A stretch of DNA of 64,000 bases from Erythrobacter litoralis HTCC2594 (GCF_000013005.1 NC_007722.1:1059501-1123500); one strand, 5' to 3'; counted from the first letter of the stretch, positions 45,093-54,568 are shown. A program made the numbers and translations. Notes: generated by a model from the letters alone, not told the origin.

Positions 45093-45151
45093 TCGGAGAG
45101 AAACGCGCCCAAGACCTCGACAGGCATGCCGAGAGCAGGCAGGGGCGGCGT

Positions 45152-46120
45152 GTGCATCCGCTGGCCAAAGCCCTTCGTGATCCGATGATTGCAGTGCTGC
45201 TGCTGGCGACGTTGCTGGCGATCGTCTTGCCGGCGACAGGTGACGCGCGCGAGCCGATCCGGGCAGTGTCGAATGCGGCGATTTTTGTGCTGTTTCTCGT
45301 CAACGGAATGCGGATAGCGCGTGGCGATATCGCGAGGGGTCTGACAAACTGGCGTTTCTTCCTGCCGTTGGGTCTCTGGGTCTTCGGTATCATGGCGCTG
45401 GCGGGCCTCGGTTTCTCGAAGCTGGCGGATAATATCCTGCCGCCGCTGATTGCGCTCGGTTTTCTCTACCTCGGAACGCTGCCGTCGACGATCCAGTCAG
45501 CGACGTCCTATACGACCATCGCCGGAGGGAATGTGGCGCTGTCAGTGATAGGTGCCGCGTTGATCAACATCGCGGGCGTCTTCATCACCGCGCCTTTGTT
45601 TGGCGTATTGGGTGGTGGCGACATTGCCAGCACCGGGCCCGACGTCATCATCCGCATTGCACTGCTGCTGGTTTTGCCGTTCGTGATCGGCCAGGCGCTG
45701 CAAGGCTGGACTTTCGAATGGATAGCGGCCCACCGTGCGCGGATCGTCTGGTTGGACCGTATCGTAATCGGGCTCGCCGTCTATGTCGCTTTTTCCGGGG
45801 CGGTTGAGCAGGGGATCGGTCGCGATCTTTCGATAGTTTCGGGCGCTTGGCTGGTCGTCCTCACGCTCGCCTTCCTGCTGGTCGCGAATGTGGGAGCGTG
45901 GGTGGCAAGTGGCGCTCTCAGCCTGCCATATCCGGATCGGATTGCATTCCTGTTTGCCGGAAGCCAGAAGAGCGTGGCTATCGGCGCGCCGCTGGCGGCA
46001 TTGCTCTTCCCTGCGCAACAGGCCGGTTACGTGATCGCGCCTTTGCTGCTCTACCATCTGGTCCAGCTGATGATCGCCGCGCCGATGGCAGGCTTCTTTG
46101 CCGAACAAACCGCCGACTAG
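45152..46120 (+). CDS. Bile acid:sodium symporter-like (SBF_like) membrane protein
   Basis: The 322-residue protein has nine or ten hydrophobic segments. It matches the SBF-like branch of the BASS superfamily: LFLVNGMRIARGDI, PSTIQSATSYTTIAGGNVALSVIGAA (conserved crossover region) and FLFAGSQKSVAIGAPLAALLF. The substrate is unknown. GTG 45152 is the start. It ends one base before the stop of the convergent DUF475 gene. Confidence 0.87.
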   Translation: MHPLAKALRDPMIAVLLLATLLAIVLPATGDAREPIRAVSNAAIFVLFLVNGMRIARGDIARGLTNWRFFLPLGLWVFGIMALAGLGFSKLADNILPPLIALGFLYLGTLPSTIQSATSYTTIAGGNVALSVIGAALINIAGVFITAPLFGVLGGGDIASTGPDVIIRIALLLVLPFVIGQALQGWTFEWIAAHRARIVWLDRIVIGLAVYVAFSGAVEQGIGRDLSIVSGAWLVVLTLAFLLVANVGAWVASGALSLPYPDRIAFLFAGSQKSVAIGAPLAALLFPAQQAGYVIAPLLLYHLVQLMIAAPMAGFFAEQTAD

Positions 46121-46121
46121 C

Positions 46122-47180
46122 CTATTCGCCCGTCCCCACCGGTTGCTTGCGGTTGAAACGGATCGACCACAGCAGCGACAGCCCGATCAGGATCGCGCCG
46201 ATCAATCCGGTGATCGTCTCGGGAATGTGGAACTTAGCCGACAGCAGCATGATCACGCCCAGCACGATAATCGCCCAGAACGCGCCATGTTCGAGATAGC
46301 GATATTGCGCGAGCGTGCCCTGGCGCACGAGGTGGATCGTCATCGAGCGAACAAACATCGCCCCCACTGACAGGCCGAGCGCGATAACGATCATGTTGTT
46401 CGACAGCGCGAATGCACCGATAACGCCGTCGAAGCTGAAACTGGCATCGAGCACTTCGAGGTAGAGAAAGCCGCCAAGTCCCGAACGCACGATTTCTCCG
46501 GCCGCTTTCTTGCGAGTTTCGCGCTGTTCTATCAGCGAGCCAACGGCGTTGACGCCGATGTAGGTGAGAAGCCCGAGGATCGCGGCGGTCAGGAAGGTCA
46601 TTGCTTCGTCTGCCGTCAGCAGCGTCGAGACACCGTAGACCAGCGCCAGAACCAGCCCGATCTCGACCGCAGGTACGGTGGATACGCGATTGATTGCGCG
46701 CTCGATCTTGCCGATCCAGTGCACGTTCTTCTCGCTGTCGAAGAAGAAGGTCAGCCCGACCATCGCAAGGAAGGCTCCGCCGAAGCCGGCAATGCCCAGA
46801 TGCGCCTCGGAGACGATGCGCTCATATTCCTGCGGCTCGTTGAGCGAGAGAGTGATCGCTTCGACCGGTCCGAGATCGGCGGCAATCGCGACGATGGCGA
46901 TGGGAAAGACGATCCGCATCCCGAAGACGGCGATCAGGATCCCGATGGTCAGGAATCGTTGCTGCCAGACCGGGTCCATTTCGCGCAAAACCGTTGCGTT
47001 GACGACGGCGTTGTCGAAGCTGAGCGAAACCTCCAGGATCGACAGGACGAAGACGATCCAGAGCAGCGACAGCGTGCCCCAGATCGTTCCGGTGCTGGCC
47101 CAGCCGTACCATGCGGCAAGGCCGAAGCAGACCGCGGTAAAAGCCAGCGAAAAAGTGTAGTAGCGCAGCAGCGTTTGCAT
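46122..47180 (-). CDS. DUF475 membrane protein (TerC-related)
   Basis: The 352-residue protein has about nine membrane helices and matches DUF475, a relative of the TerC family of metal exporters. Acidic residues in membrane segments (EVSLSFDNAVVNATVL and LEVLDASFSFDGVIGAFAL) resemble TerC metal sites. TerC-type proteins are linked to manganese export; the role here is not proven. The ATG follows AGGACA with normal spacing. Confidence 0.86.
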   Translation of the reverse strand: MQTLLRYYTFSLAFTAVCFGLAAWYGWASTGTIWGTLSLLWIVFVLSILEVSLSFDNAVVNATVLREMDPVWQQRFLTIGILIAVFGMRIVFPIAIVAIAADLGPVEAITLSLNEPQEYERIVSEAHLGIAGFGGAFLAMVGLTFFFDSEKNVHWIGKIERAINRVSTVPAVEIGLVLALVYGVSTLLTADEAMTFLTAAILGLLTYIGVNAVGSLIEQRETRKKAAGEIVRSGLGGFLYLEVLDASFSFDGVIGAFALSNNMIVIALGLSVGAMFVRSMTIHLVRQGTLAQYRYLEHGAFWAIIVLGVIMLLSAKFHIPETITGLIGAILIGLSLLWSIRFNRKQPVGTGE

Positions 47181-47249
47181 CGATTGTCCTGAACCCGTTT
47201 GCGGCGCGCGCTAGGGTATTTGCCTGAGGCTCGCAAGCGCGCCGGAAGC

Positions 47250-48119
47250 CTATTTGGGCTGGTAAAGCTGTTCTGGTCCGGGGAAGCTTCTCGCGCGGAC
47301 TTCCTCGGCATAGGTCTTGGCCGTCGCTTCGATGGTTTCGGCGATATCGCCATACTTCTTCACAAAGCGCGGGACGCGTTCGAACATGCCCAGCATGTCC
47401 TCCGTCACCAGCACCTGCCCATCGCACTGCGCCGAAGCACCGATCCCGATCGTCGGCGCGCGAACGGCCTCGGTGGCGGCGACGGCGATCGGCTCCAGCA
47501 CGCCTTCGATGACGATGGCAAAGGCCCCGGCATCGTCGAGTGCCTTGGCGTCGGTGACGATCTTGTCGGCCTCCGCATCATTGCGGCCGCGCGCGGCATA
47601 GCCGCCGAGGACATTGACCGCTTGCGGGGTCAGCCCGACATGGCCCATCACCGGGATGCCTCGCTGGTTGAGAAATGCGACCGTCTCCGCCATCGCTTCG
47701 CCGCCTTCGAGCTTGACCGCCGCTGCGCCGCTTTCCTTGAGCAGGAAGCTGGCGCTCTCGAAGGCCTGCTGCGGCGATTGCTCGTAGGATCCGAAAGGCA
47801 TGTCGACCACAACCACCGAGTGATAGCTCCCGCGTACGACCGCCGCTGCGTGGTCCGCCATCATCCGCAGGGTGACGGGAATGGTGGAGGGCAGACCATA
47901 GATCACCTGCCCCAGCGAATCCCCAACCAGCAGCAGGTCGCAATGGGCATCGAGCAGCTGCGCCTGCCGCGCGGTGTAGGCCGTCAGCATGACCAGCGGC
48001 TCTTCGGTCTTGCCGTCTTTCTTCCGCGCGCGGATTTTCGGCACGGTCAGCCGCTTCATCGGAGCGGGGGTGGGATTGGCGCGGCTCGTGCTCGTATCGA
48101 GCTTGAAGGTCGTGGACAT
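47250..48119 (-). CDS. panB: PanB, 3-methyl-2-oxobutanoate hydroxymethyltransferase
   Basis: The 289-residue enzyme makes ketopantoate from 2-oxoisovalerate, the first step of pantothenate synthesis. It has [28 protein letters not shown] (metal-binding Asp), [24 protein letters not shown] and [14 protein letters not shown] 48119 (MSTTFKLD) starts a short polar N-terminus; no clear Shine-Dalgarno sequence precedes it. No other pan genes are nearby. Its substrate is also the substrate of the bkd complex at 8.4 kb. Confidence 0.95.
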   Translation of the reverse strand: MSTTFKLDTSTSRANPTPAPMKRLTVPKIRARKKDGKTEEPLVMLTAYTARQAQLLDAHCDLLLVGDSLGQVIYGLPSTIPVTLRMMADHAAAVVRGSYHSVVVVDMPFGSYEQSPQQAFESASFLLKESGAAAVKLEGGEAMAETVAFLNQRGIPVMGHVGLTPQAVNVLGGYAARGRNDAEADKIVTDAKALDDAGAFAIVIEGVLEPIAVAATEAVRAPTIGIGASAQCDGQVLVTEDMLGMFERVPRFVKKYGDIAETIEATAKTYAEEVRARSFPGPEQLYQPK

Positions 48120-48258
48120 GGCGCGTGGATTAGCCGCGCGTGGCGGCAAAGGCAAAGCGTCCCGTTTCCTTTGGCCCTTGGCCTAGGCGCAAAATCGTTG
48201 CAGAAGGCGCGCATTACCCGCGCGAGGGGGTCGCGCGTTGAGAGGACAAAATCACGAT

Positions 48259-49698
48259 ATGGTAGCTTCAGCTTCGACCGGTAGCGCAGCGCGCGACGGA
48301 TGGTCATCTCGTTCGGCGTTTATCCTTGCGGCCATCGGTGCCGCGGTCGGTCTCGGCAATATCTGGCGCTTCCCGACGCTCGCCGGCGAAAGCGGGGGTG
48401 GGGCCTTCGTGTTCTTCTATATCGCCTGCGTGTTCCTGCTCGGTCTGCCGCTGGTTCTTTCCGAGGTGTTCATCGGGCGCGCGGGCCAGACCGATGCAGT
48501 GGGTTCGATCAAGAAAGTGGCACGAGATTCCGGCGCGTCGGAAAGCTGGTCGATTTTCGGCGCGGTCGGCGCAATGGCGGCGTTCCTGATCCTGTCGTTC
48601 TATTCGGTGGTCGCGGGCTGGGTGCTCTATTACGTCGGAGTGATGGGGGCGGACCTGCTGGGCGCCATCGCTGCAGGCGAGCCGTTCCGTGGCGCGCTGG
48701 CGGGCGAAAGCCAGGAGGCGATTCAGGGGCGGATGGGCAATCTCTTCGCCAGTCCGGGGCTGCTGCTTGCAATGCACCTCGTGTTCATGGGCGGCACGCT
48801 TTTCATCGTTGCGCGCGGCATCGGTTCAGGGATCGAAAAAGCCGCGACTTGGTTGATGCCTGCATTCTTTGTCCTGCTGGTCGGCATTACCATTTACGGC
48901 GCATTCGTGGGAGATATGGGCGATGCGATCGCATTTCTCTTCACGCCCGACTGGTCGAAGCTGACGCCTGCGGTGATGAATTCCGCATTGGGCCAGGCGC
49001 TATTCTCACTGTCGCTCGGGGTGGCTGGTCTCATCACCTACGGTTCCTACATCAACGAAGGCAGCAAGCTGGGCTCGACTTCGGCCACCATCGCTATCGC
49101 CGACACCAGCGTAGCTCTGCTCGCCGGCCTGATGATCTTCCCCATCGTTTTCGCAGTCGGTCTCGATCCGGCGGCCGGCCCGACGCTGGTGTTCCAGACG
49201 CTGCCCTTCGCATTCCAGTCGATGCCGGCAGGCGCGCTGATCGGCTTCCTCTTCTTCGTGCTGATCCTCGTCGCTGCGATCACCAGTTCGATCTCGCTGC
49301 TCGAAGTGCCGACTGCATACGGTATCGGCGAGCGGGGCTGGAGCCGTCGCCAGTCGGCGCTCATCTTCGGTGGCGGCGCGTTCGTCGTCGGCATCGCATG
49401 CCTGCTCGGCTACAACGTCTGGGCAGACGTGCGCCTGCTTGGCTTCTGGCCGCTGTTTGCAGAGACAGACATCCTCGACACGATCGACGGCTTTACCGGC
49501 AAGGTGATGCTGCCGCTCGGTGCGCTGCTGACATCGGTATTCATCGGCTGGAAGGCCGACCGCAAGATGGTGCAGGAAGTGACCGGGCTGGAAGGGCCGA
49601 TGTTTGCCATCTGGCGCTTCCTGATCGCGTGGCTGTGTCCGCTGGCGGTGACGATCATCCTGATCACCGGCCTGTTCCCGGCGGTGCTGGGATCGTGA
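48259..49698 (+). CDS. Sodium-dependent transporter, NSS (SNF) family
   Basis: The 479-residue protein has eleven or twelve membrane helices and the family start RDGWSSRSAFILAAIGAAVGLGNIWRFPTLAGESGGGAFV, the conserved helix-1 sodium and substrate site. Bacterial NSS members mostly carry amino acids such as tryptophan or tyrosine; no substrate can be picked here. ATG 48259 was preferred to an upstream TTG; GAGAGGAC lies 11 bases before it. Confidence 0.92.
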   Translation: MVASASTGSAARDGWSSRSAFILAAIGAAVGLGNIWRFPTLAGESGGGAFVFFYIACVFLLGLPLVLSEVFIGRAGQTDAVGSIKKVARDSGASESWSIFGAVGAMAAFLILSFYSVVAGWVLYYVGVMGADLLGAIAAGEPFRGALAGESQEAIQGRMGNLFASPGLLLAMHLVFMGGTLFIVARGIGSGIEKAATWLMPAFFVLLVGITIYGAFVGDMGDAIAFLFTPDWSKLTPAVMNSALGQALFSLSLGVAGLITYGSYINEGSKLGSTSATIAIADTSVALLAGLMIFPIVFAVGLDPAAGPTLVFQTLPFAFQSMPAGALIGFLFFVLILVAAITSSISLLEVPTAYGIGERGWSRRQSALIFGGGAFVVGIACLLGYNVWADVRLLGFWPLFAETDILDTIDGFTGKVMLPLGALLTSVFIGWKADRKMVQEVTGLEGPMFAIWRFLIAWLCPLAVTIILITGLFPAVLGS

Positions 49699-49796
49699 TT
49701 TACGACATTGGCGGCGGGAGATTTGTGGAGTAATTCGCACGCCGTCGGTTGGCAGGGCGGGAGTGGCCCGCTGCGGGCCTGACGGAATCTTCCACG

Positions 49797-51374
49797 ATGT
49801 TTCTTGACCGGATTAAGCCGCTCGACGCCATTCTGGCGGCGGCGCGACAGAAGGCGCTCAAGCCGACGCTTGGGGGCTTTCAGCTGATGCTGTTCGGCAT
49901 CGGCTGCATTATCGGAACTGGCATTTTCGTTCTCACTGCTGCGGGTGCGCAGAAAGCCGGTCCGGGTCTCATGCTGGCGTTCCTGATCGCAGGGGCCGTC
50001 TGCGTTGTCGCCGCGCTATGCTATGCCGAAATCGCAGCCGCCGTGCCGGTCTCCGGATCTGCTTACACCTATACCTATGCAACCATGGGTGAACTGCTGG
50101 CTTGGACTGTGGGCTGGGCGCTAGTGCTTGAATACGCCATCGCTGCGAGCGCTGTGTCAGTTGGATGGTCGGGCTATTTCGTCGGCACGATCCTCAACGA
50201 GACATTCGGTATTTATCTGCCGCAATGGCTTTCTGCTGGGCCGTTGGCACTGGGCGGAGTCGAGGGCGGCCTGATCAACCTACCCGCGTTGCTCATCGCC
50301 TTGCTGGTGACCGGTCTGCTGATCATCGGTACCAGCGAAAGCGCGAGGGTGAATGCGGTGCTAGTAACGATCAAGGTCGCAGCCCTGACTGCGTTCGTCG
50401 TCCTGACGCTGACGAGTTCGGCATTTGATGTGGCCCACTTCAATCCTTTCCTGCCTGCCGGCGCGTTCGGTGGCTTCGGTTCGGGGCTGGGTGCGGTCGG
50501 TGCGGCGGCAACGATCTTCTTTGCCTATGTTGGCTTTGATGCTGTCTCGACTGCCGCTGAAGAAACAAAAAATCCTCAGCGCAACGTGCCTCTAGGCCTC
50601 GTCGGTTCATTGCTGGTCTGTACCGTTTTCTACATCTTAGTGGCGGCCGGAGCGATCGGAACGATCGGCGGGCAGCCAATCATGGGACCGGGTGGGGTCC
50701 CGTTCCCTGCAGGATCGGAAGAGCTGGCGCGGCAATGTGCCTTGGCAATCCATGCGGACGCGCTGGTTTGCTCAAACGAAGCGCTGGCACATGTCTTGCG
50801 GCAGATTGGCTGGTCGGGCGTGGGCAATGCGTTGGGGATAGCGGCCTTCCTGGCGCTGCCGTCTGTAATTCTGGTACTGTTGTTCGCCCAGACCCGGATC
50901 TTCTTTGTGATGAGCCGTGACGGTCTGCTGCCGGAAGTGCTGAGCCGGGTGCATCCCAAGTGGCATACGCCGCACGTGGTGACGGCGATCACTGGTTTGG
51001 TGGTCGCGGTTGGCGCGGCATTCTTCCCGGTCGGGCAGCTTGCCGACATCGCCAATGCCGGCACGCTTTACGCATTCCTGATGGTCGCGTTGGCGGTGAT
51101 GGTGCTTCGTCGCACCCAGCCTGACGTCCCGCGCCATTTCCGCGTTTCCGGTCTGTGGTTCGTGGGCCCCGCGACAATGGCGGGATGCCTGTTCCTGTTC
51201 CTCAACCTTCCGGCGGACGCGATGATTGTCTTGCCGGTCTGGACGTTGATCGGGCTGGCGATTTATCTGCTTTACGGGCGGCGGCGTAGCCATCTTAGGC
51301 AGGGTATCGTCGAAGTCGTCGACGATGTCGCGGGCGAAGAGACTGCGATCCCGATCCATCCTCCGCGCAGCTAA
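49797..51374 (+). CDS. APC-family amino acid permease
   Basis: The 525-residue protein has about 12 to 14 hydrophobic segments. The APC signature GIGCIIGTGIFVLTAAGAQKAGPG is in helix 1, with helix 2-3 residues CYAEIAAAVPVSGSAYTYTY. The long periplasmic loop near residue 310 (GVPFPAGSEELARQCALAI) suggests a cationic amino acid or CAT-type transporter. It ends at a bidirectional terminator and starts 98 bases after the NSS transporter gene. Confidence 0.9.
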   Translation: MFLDRIKPLDAILAAARQKALKPTLGGFQLMLFGIGCIIGTGIFVLTAAGAQKAGPGLMLAFLIAGAVCVVAALCYAEIAAAVPVSGSAYTYTYATMGELLAWTVGWALVLEYAIAASAVSVGWSGYFVGTILNETFGIYLPQWLSAGPLALGGVEGGLINLPALLIALLVTGLLIIGTSESARVNAVLVTIKVAALTAFVVLTLTSSAFDVAHFNPFLPAGAFGGFGSGLGAVGAAATIFFAYVGFDAVSTAAEETKNPQRNVPLGLVGSLLVCTVFYILVAAGAIGTIGGQPIMGPGGVPFPAGSEELARQCALAIHADALVCSNEALAHVLRQIGWSGVGNALGIAAFLALPSVILVLLFAQTRIFFVMSRDGLLPEVLSRVHPKWHTPHVVTAITGLVVAVGAAFFPVGQLADIANAGTLYAFLMVALAVMVLRRTQPDVPRHFRVSGLWFVGPATMAGCLFLFLNLPADAMIVLPVWTLIGLAIYLLYGRRRSHLRQGIVEVVDDVAGEETAIPIHPPRS

Positions 51375-51385
51375 GGCTGGCACGC

Positions 51386-51416
51386 AAAAGGGGCCGCTCG
51401 GTGGAGCGGCCCCTTT
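51386..51416. terminator. Bidirectional rho-independent terminator
   Basis: GGGGCCGCTC and GAGCGGCCCC make a perfect ten-base stem with a GGTG loop, flanked by AAAA on one side and TTT on the other. It serves the permease gene on the plus strand and the gene at 51433-51915 on the minus strand. Confidence 0.92.
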
Positions 51417-51432
51417 CATTGAGTATGCGCAT

Positions 51433-51915
51433 TTAAAGCGCGGTTTCGACGTGTTCGTCGCGGGCTTCCTCGCGCACGTCCTGACCCATGAGCATCTTGG
51501 CGGTGGTGATGATGCCGAGATCGCTGTTCCAGATTTCGGCGCTGCCGAGATCCATGCGCAGCATCAGCAGGTTGGGATCGCTCTTGCCGCCGGGGAACCA
51601 CGCTTCGACAGCGTTGCTCCACTGCTTGTCGAGGCGCTCCTGGCTGGTTTCGCGGCTCAGCACGCCTTCGAAGCGGGCGAAGATCCCGTGGTCCTTGCCG
51701 CTGAAGGTTGCGACCGCCGGTCCCATCTGGGCGAGGCTGTGATCCTTCGTGGTGAAGAACCAGATCGCGCTATTGGCATCCTTGTCGAGCTGCGCGGTCA
51801 TCACGACGGCGTCGTCGCGTGCGTCCTTGCGTTCGAGGAAGACGAAGGGCGAATCGGCCAGCGACTTCCAGAATTTGGTCTTCAGTTCGTCGGCATTGCC
51901 TTGGTCGTATTTCAT
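51433..51915 (-). CDS. Pyridoxamine 5'-phosphate oxidase-like stress protein
   Basis: The 160-residue protein matches the general-stress-protein-26 branch of the flavin-binding split-barrel family. It has KFWKSLADSPFVFLERKD, then AIWFFTTKDHSLAQ, ATFSGKDHGIFARFEGVL and WFPGGKSDPNLLMLRMDLGSAEIW. Relatives bind FMN or F420; catalytic activity is not established. It lies between the terminator and the imuA promoter, in the direction away from it. Confidence 0.88.
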   Translation of the reverse strand: MKYDQGNADELKTKFWKSLADSPFVFLERKDARDDAVVMTAQLDKDANSAIWFFTTKDHSLAQMGPAVATFSGKDHGIFARFEGVLSRETSQERLDKQWSNAVEAWFPGGKSDPNLLMLRMDLGSAEIWNSDLGIITTAKMLMGQDVREEARDEHVETAL

Positions 51916-52018
51916 GAGGGGGTTCTCCGTTGGGGTCTGTCCAATCAACGGGATTAGCTGGCTTTTTGTTCCGGATTTCCAGTCGCGCGGAGGAGGCATT
52001 GCGTCGCATCCCGAATTG

Positions 52019-52033
52019 GAACATAAATAGAAC
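52019..52033 (+). promoter_or_regulatory. LexA (SOS) box of imuA-imuB
   Basis: GAAC-ATAAATA-GAAC matches exactly the alphaproteobacterial LexA operator GTTC-N7-GTTC read on the other strand. It ends 17 bases before the imuA ATG and overlaps the -10-like ATAAAT. A TTGCGT at 51999-52004 is a reasonable -35 element 18 bases upstream. Confidence 0.9.
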
Positions 52034-52050
52034 ATAGAAGTAGATTCGCC

Positions 52051-52944
52051 ATGACTGATGCAAGCCCCCTGGATGCGCTCCCGAAGCTGGGAAGCGCCGA
52101 GATCGCTGCCCTTTCGGCTGCGCGCAGCAATCGCTGGCGGCCGGGCCTCGCCGAGCGCAAAAATGGTCAAGGGGGCCAGTTCGCGCGGCATAGCGAGGTC
52201 TTTGCCAGCGGGCGGGAGGCGTGCGGGGCAGGGCTGGCGCTGTCGCTCGCGCTCGATGAATTGCGCTCGCAAGCGACAGGCGAGGGGGCCGAGGCGGAGG
52301 ATCGTCGCAGCGTGCTCTGGGTGCAGGACAAGGAAGCGGCGCGGCTGACCGGGCGGCCCTATCGCCCCGGCCTGCCGCAGGAGATCCGCCACCGCGTGAT
52401 CCACGTGTTGGCGGAGAAACCGCAGGACATGCTGTTCGCGCTGGAAGAGGGGCTGCGCTGCCGCGATCTGGCCTGCGTAATCGGCGAACTGGCGGGCAAT
52501 CCCAAGGCGCTCGATTTCACGGCCTCGCGGCGGCTCAGCCTCACGGCGGAAAAGCATGGCGTGCCGCTGTGGCTGGTACGGCTCGATGCGGCGCGCGACC
52601 TGTCTTCGGCGCGGCTGCGGTGGGAGGTGACGAGCGCGCCTTCGCCTGCACCGGAGTGGAACGCCGAGGCACCAGGCGTGCCCAGTTGGCAGGCCGAACT
52701 GTTCCGCGCGCGGGCCCACGCGCCGGGCAAATGGTATTTGCGAGAGGAAGCGGGCCGCCTCGTCCAATACCCTCTCCCCGGACGGGGAGAGGATACGAAA
52801 GCTTGGCGCGGCACGCGCCTAGCTGGAGTTGGAGAGGGGATTGCCCACTTTGCGACTGCTGCGCGCCCCTCTCCAAGCTACGCTAGCTCAGCAAGAGCAA
52901 GCTTCGCTATCCTCTCCCCGCACGGGGAGAGGGTTGGTGCCTGA
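52051..52944 (+). CDS. imuA: ImuA, RecA/SulA-like accessory protein of the mutasome
   Basis: ImuA is part of the ImuA-ImuB-DnaE2 translesion synthesis system. Residues 25-235 match the RecA-like fold with the ALSLALDELRSQ and SVLWVQDKEAARLTGRPYRPG parts and the family segment GVPLWLVRLDAARDLSSARLRW. The last 57 residues (from Leu-240 region, PLPGRGEDTKAW to LSPHGERVGA) come from a palindromic repeat (52770-52933), not from the ImuA family. So the natural C-terminus has been replaced. imuB follows after five bases. Confidence 0.88.
   Translation: MTDASPLDALPKLGSAEIAALSAARSNRWRPGLAERKNGQGGQFARHSEVFASGREACGAGLALSLALDELRSQATGEGAEAEDRRSVLWVQDKEAARLTGRPYRPGLPQEIRHRVIHVLAEKPQDMLFALEEGLRCRDLACVIGELAGNPKALDFTASRRLSLTAEKHGVPLWLVRLDAARDLSSARLRWEVTSAPSPAPEWNAEAPGVPSWQAELFRARAHAPGKWYLREEAGRLVQYPLPGRGEDTKAWRGTRLAGVGEGIAHFATAARPSPSYASSARASFAILSPHGERVGA
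52770..52933. repeat. CCCTCTCCCCG palindromic repeat forming the end of imuA
   Basis: CCTCTCCCCGGACGGGGAGAGG at the left and CCTCTCCCCGCACGGGGAGAGG at the right are each palindromes, and are also inverted copies of each other. Between them GCTGGAGTTGGAGAGGGG and CCCCTCTCCAAGCTACGC pair as well. The element is read through in one frame up to the imuA stop at 52942-52944. Confidence 0.85.
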
Positions 52945-52949
52945 GCCTC

Positions 52950-54539
52950 ATGCCGCGGCGAATCCTTTCCATCTGGTGCGCGCGTCTCGCGATCGATCGC
53001 TGGCGGCTTGCTGAGGCCTGTCCTGAGCGTGGCCGAAGGGGCTGCGAGCGCGGAGAAGGGCCGGATGCCGCACCGCTCGCGCTGATCACCGAAACCGCCC
53101 ACGGCCCGCGGATCGACGCGGCCAACGATGCGGGCGCTGCTGCCGGAGCGCGCAAGGGCATGATGCTGGCCGATGCCCGCACGCTCTGCCCCGAACTGAA
53201 GGTTGCGCCCTCCGACCCTGCAGGCGATCTCGATGCGCTGGAGAAACTCGCGCTGTGGGCGCAGCGCTGGGGGCCGTGGTCGGCACTCGATCCGCCCGAT
53301 GGCGTGGTGGTCGATGTCACCGCCGTAGCCCACCTGTTTGGTGGCGAGACGAAGCTGCTGGCCGATGCGCAAGCGCTGTTTGCAAAACGCGGGATCACGG
53401 CACGGCTCGCCATCGCCCCGACCGCCGGTGCGGCCTGGGCGCTGGCGCATTACGGCCCCCCGCGCAGTATCCTTGCCGCCGATGACGATATGGCAGCGCG
53501 GCTGTCCGAACTGCCGGTCGCGGCGCTGCGGCTCGACGATGATGTCCTCACCATCCTGCGCCGCCTTGGCCTCAAGAAGCTGGGTGAGCTGGGAAAGGTC
53601 GAAAGCGAAGGGGGTGGCCGCGATGCGATCATGCGGCGGTTTCGCAACCGCAAATCGCCCGCCGCCAATCCGCTGGTGCGGATGGACCAATTGCTCGGCA
53701 AGGTGCCCGAGCCGCTGCTGCCGGTCATCGCGCAACACGATCCGCTGGTGCAGCGCCGCCTGGTCGAACCGATCCGCCACCGCGCCCTGCTAGACCAGGT
53801 GTTGCGCGATCTCGCCGAAGACATGGTGCGCGAGCTTGAGGGGCGGGGCAGCGGCGCCCGGCGACTCGAGCTCGGGTTGTGGCGGGTCGATGGCGAAGTG
53901 GTGGTGCGCCGCCTCGAACTCGCCGCCGCCACCCGCGACGCCGATCACATGTGCCGGCTGTTCTCGGAAAAGCTCGAGGATATCGATGCCGGTTTCGGGA
54001 TCGAGACCGTGCGGCTGCGCGCGAGCTGGGCCGAACCGCTGGCGCTGGCGCAAGGCGATATCGAAGCTTCGGCGGAAGAGCATGGCACCTCGCTCGCGGC
54101 CTTCGTCGATCGCCTGACGACCCGCCTTGGCCCGCGGGCGGTGCGGCGGCCGATCCCGTTCGGCAGCCACATTCCCGAGCGCGCCCAGCGTTGGCAGCCG
54201 CCGCTTGATCCGCCACCCAGCGCGCAGGAAGAACTGCGCTTCCATGCGCGGCCACTCAAACTGCTCGACCGGGCCGAGCCGATTGCAGTGCTCTACGCTA
54301 CGCCGGACGGTTATCCGCAGCGCTTCCGCTGGCGCGGCGAGGTCCACGAAGTCGTGCGCGTCGAAGGGCCGGAGCGGATCGCGCCCGAATGGTGGCGTGA
54401 ACGTTCGACCGTGCGGCTGCGCGATTACTACCGCATCGAGGACAGCAAGGGCCGCCGCTACTGGATCTATCGCCACGGATTGATCGGCGACGGGCGCGGA
54501 GGTCTGCCCGAATGGTACCTGCAAGGGCTATGCGCCTGA
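52950..54539 (+). CDS. imuB: ImuB, inactive Y-family polymerase-like mutasome hub
   Basis: The 529-residue protein has the Y-family layout without the catalytic acids: the first motif reads ILSIWCARLAIDRW and the second VVDVTAVAHLFGGE, where active polymerases have DMD and SxDE. ImuB links DnaE2 and ImuA to the sliding clamp. I did not find a canonical QLxLF clamp motif. About 12 residues near position 23 (ACPERGRRGCER) derive from a repeat. Helix-hairpin-helix (RRLGLKKLGELGKV) and the C-terminal ImuB domain with WYLQGL at the end are intact. Confidence 0.9.
   Translation: MPRRILSIWCARLAIDRWRLAEACPERGRRGCERGEGPDAAPLALITETAHGPRIDAANDAGAAAGARKGMMLADARTLCPELKVAPSDPAGDLDALEKLALWAQRWGPWSALDPPDGVVVDVTAVAHLFGGETKLLADAQALFAKRGITARLAIAPTAGAAWALAHYGPPRSILAADDDMAARLSELPVAALRLDDDVLTILRRLGLKKLGELGKVESEGGGRDAIMRRFRNRKSPAANPLVRMDQLLGKVPEPLLPVIAQHDPLVQRRLVEPIRHRALLDQVLRDLAEDMVRELEGRGSGARRLELGLWRVDGEVVVRRLELAAATRDADHMCRLFSEKLEDIDAGFGIETVRLRASWAEPLALAQGDIEASAEEHGTSLAAFVDRLTTRLGPRAVRRPIPFGSHIPERAQRWQPPLDPPPSAQEELRFHARPLKLLDRAEPIAVLYATPDGYPQRFRWRGEVHEVVRVEGPERIAPEWWRERSTVRLRDYYRIEDSKGRRYWIYRHGLIGDGRGGLPEWYLQGLCA
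53016..53050. repeat. CCTGTCCTGAGCG-type repeat inside imuB
   Basis: GCCTGTCCTGAGCGTGGCC followed by GAAGGGGCTGCG resembles the dispersed sphingomonad repeat CCTGTCCTGAGCG-(N)-GAAGGG. Only one arm is present. It is read in frame at ImuB residues 23-34, between family segments RWRLAE and DAAPLALITE that are normally almost adjacent. Confidence 0.6.
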
Positions 54540-54542
54540 ACA

Positions 54543-54568
54543 GGTGACACAAGTTACACCCTGTCACC
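54543..54568. repeat. GGTGACA inverted repeat after imuB
   Basis: GGTGACA and TGTCACC face each other across 12 bases directly after the imuB stop, and GGGTGACACCC recurs at 54624-54634. It may be the imuB 3' end structure; no T run follows. The rest of 54540-54714 is AT-richer than its surroundings and holds nothing else I could identify. Confidence 0.45.
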
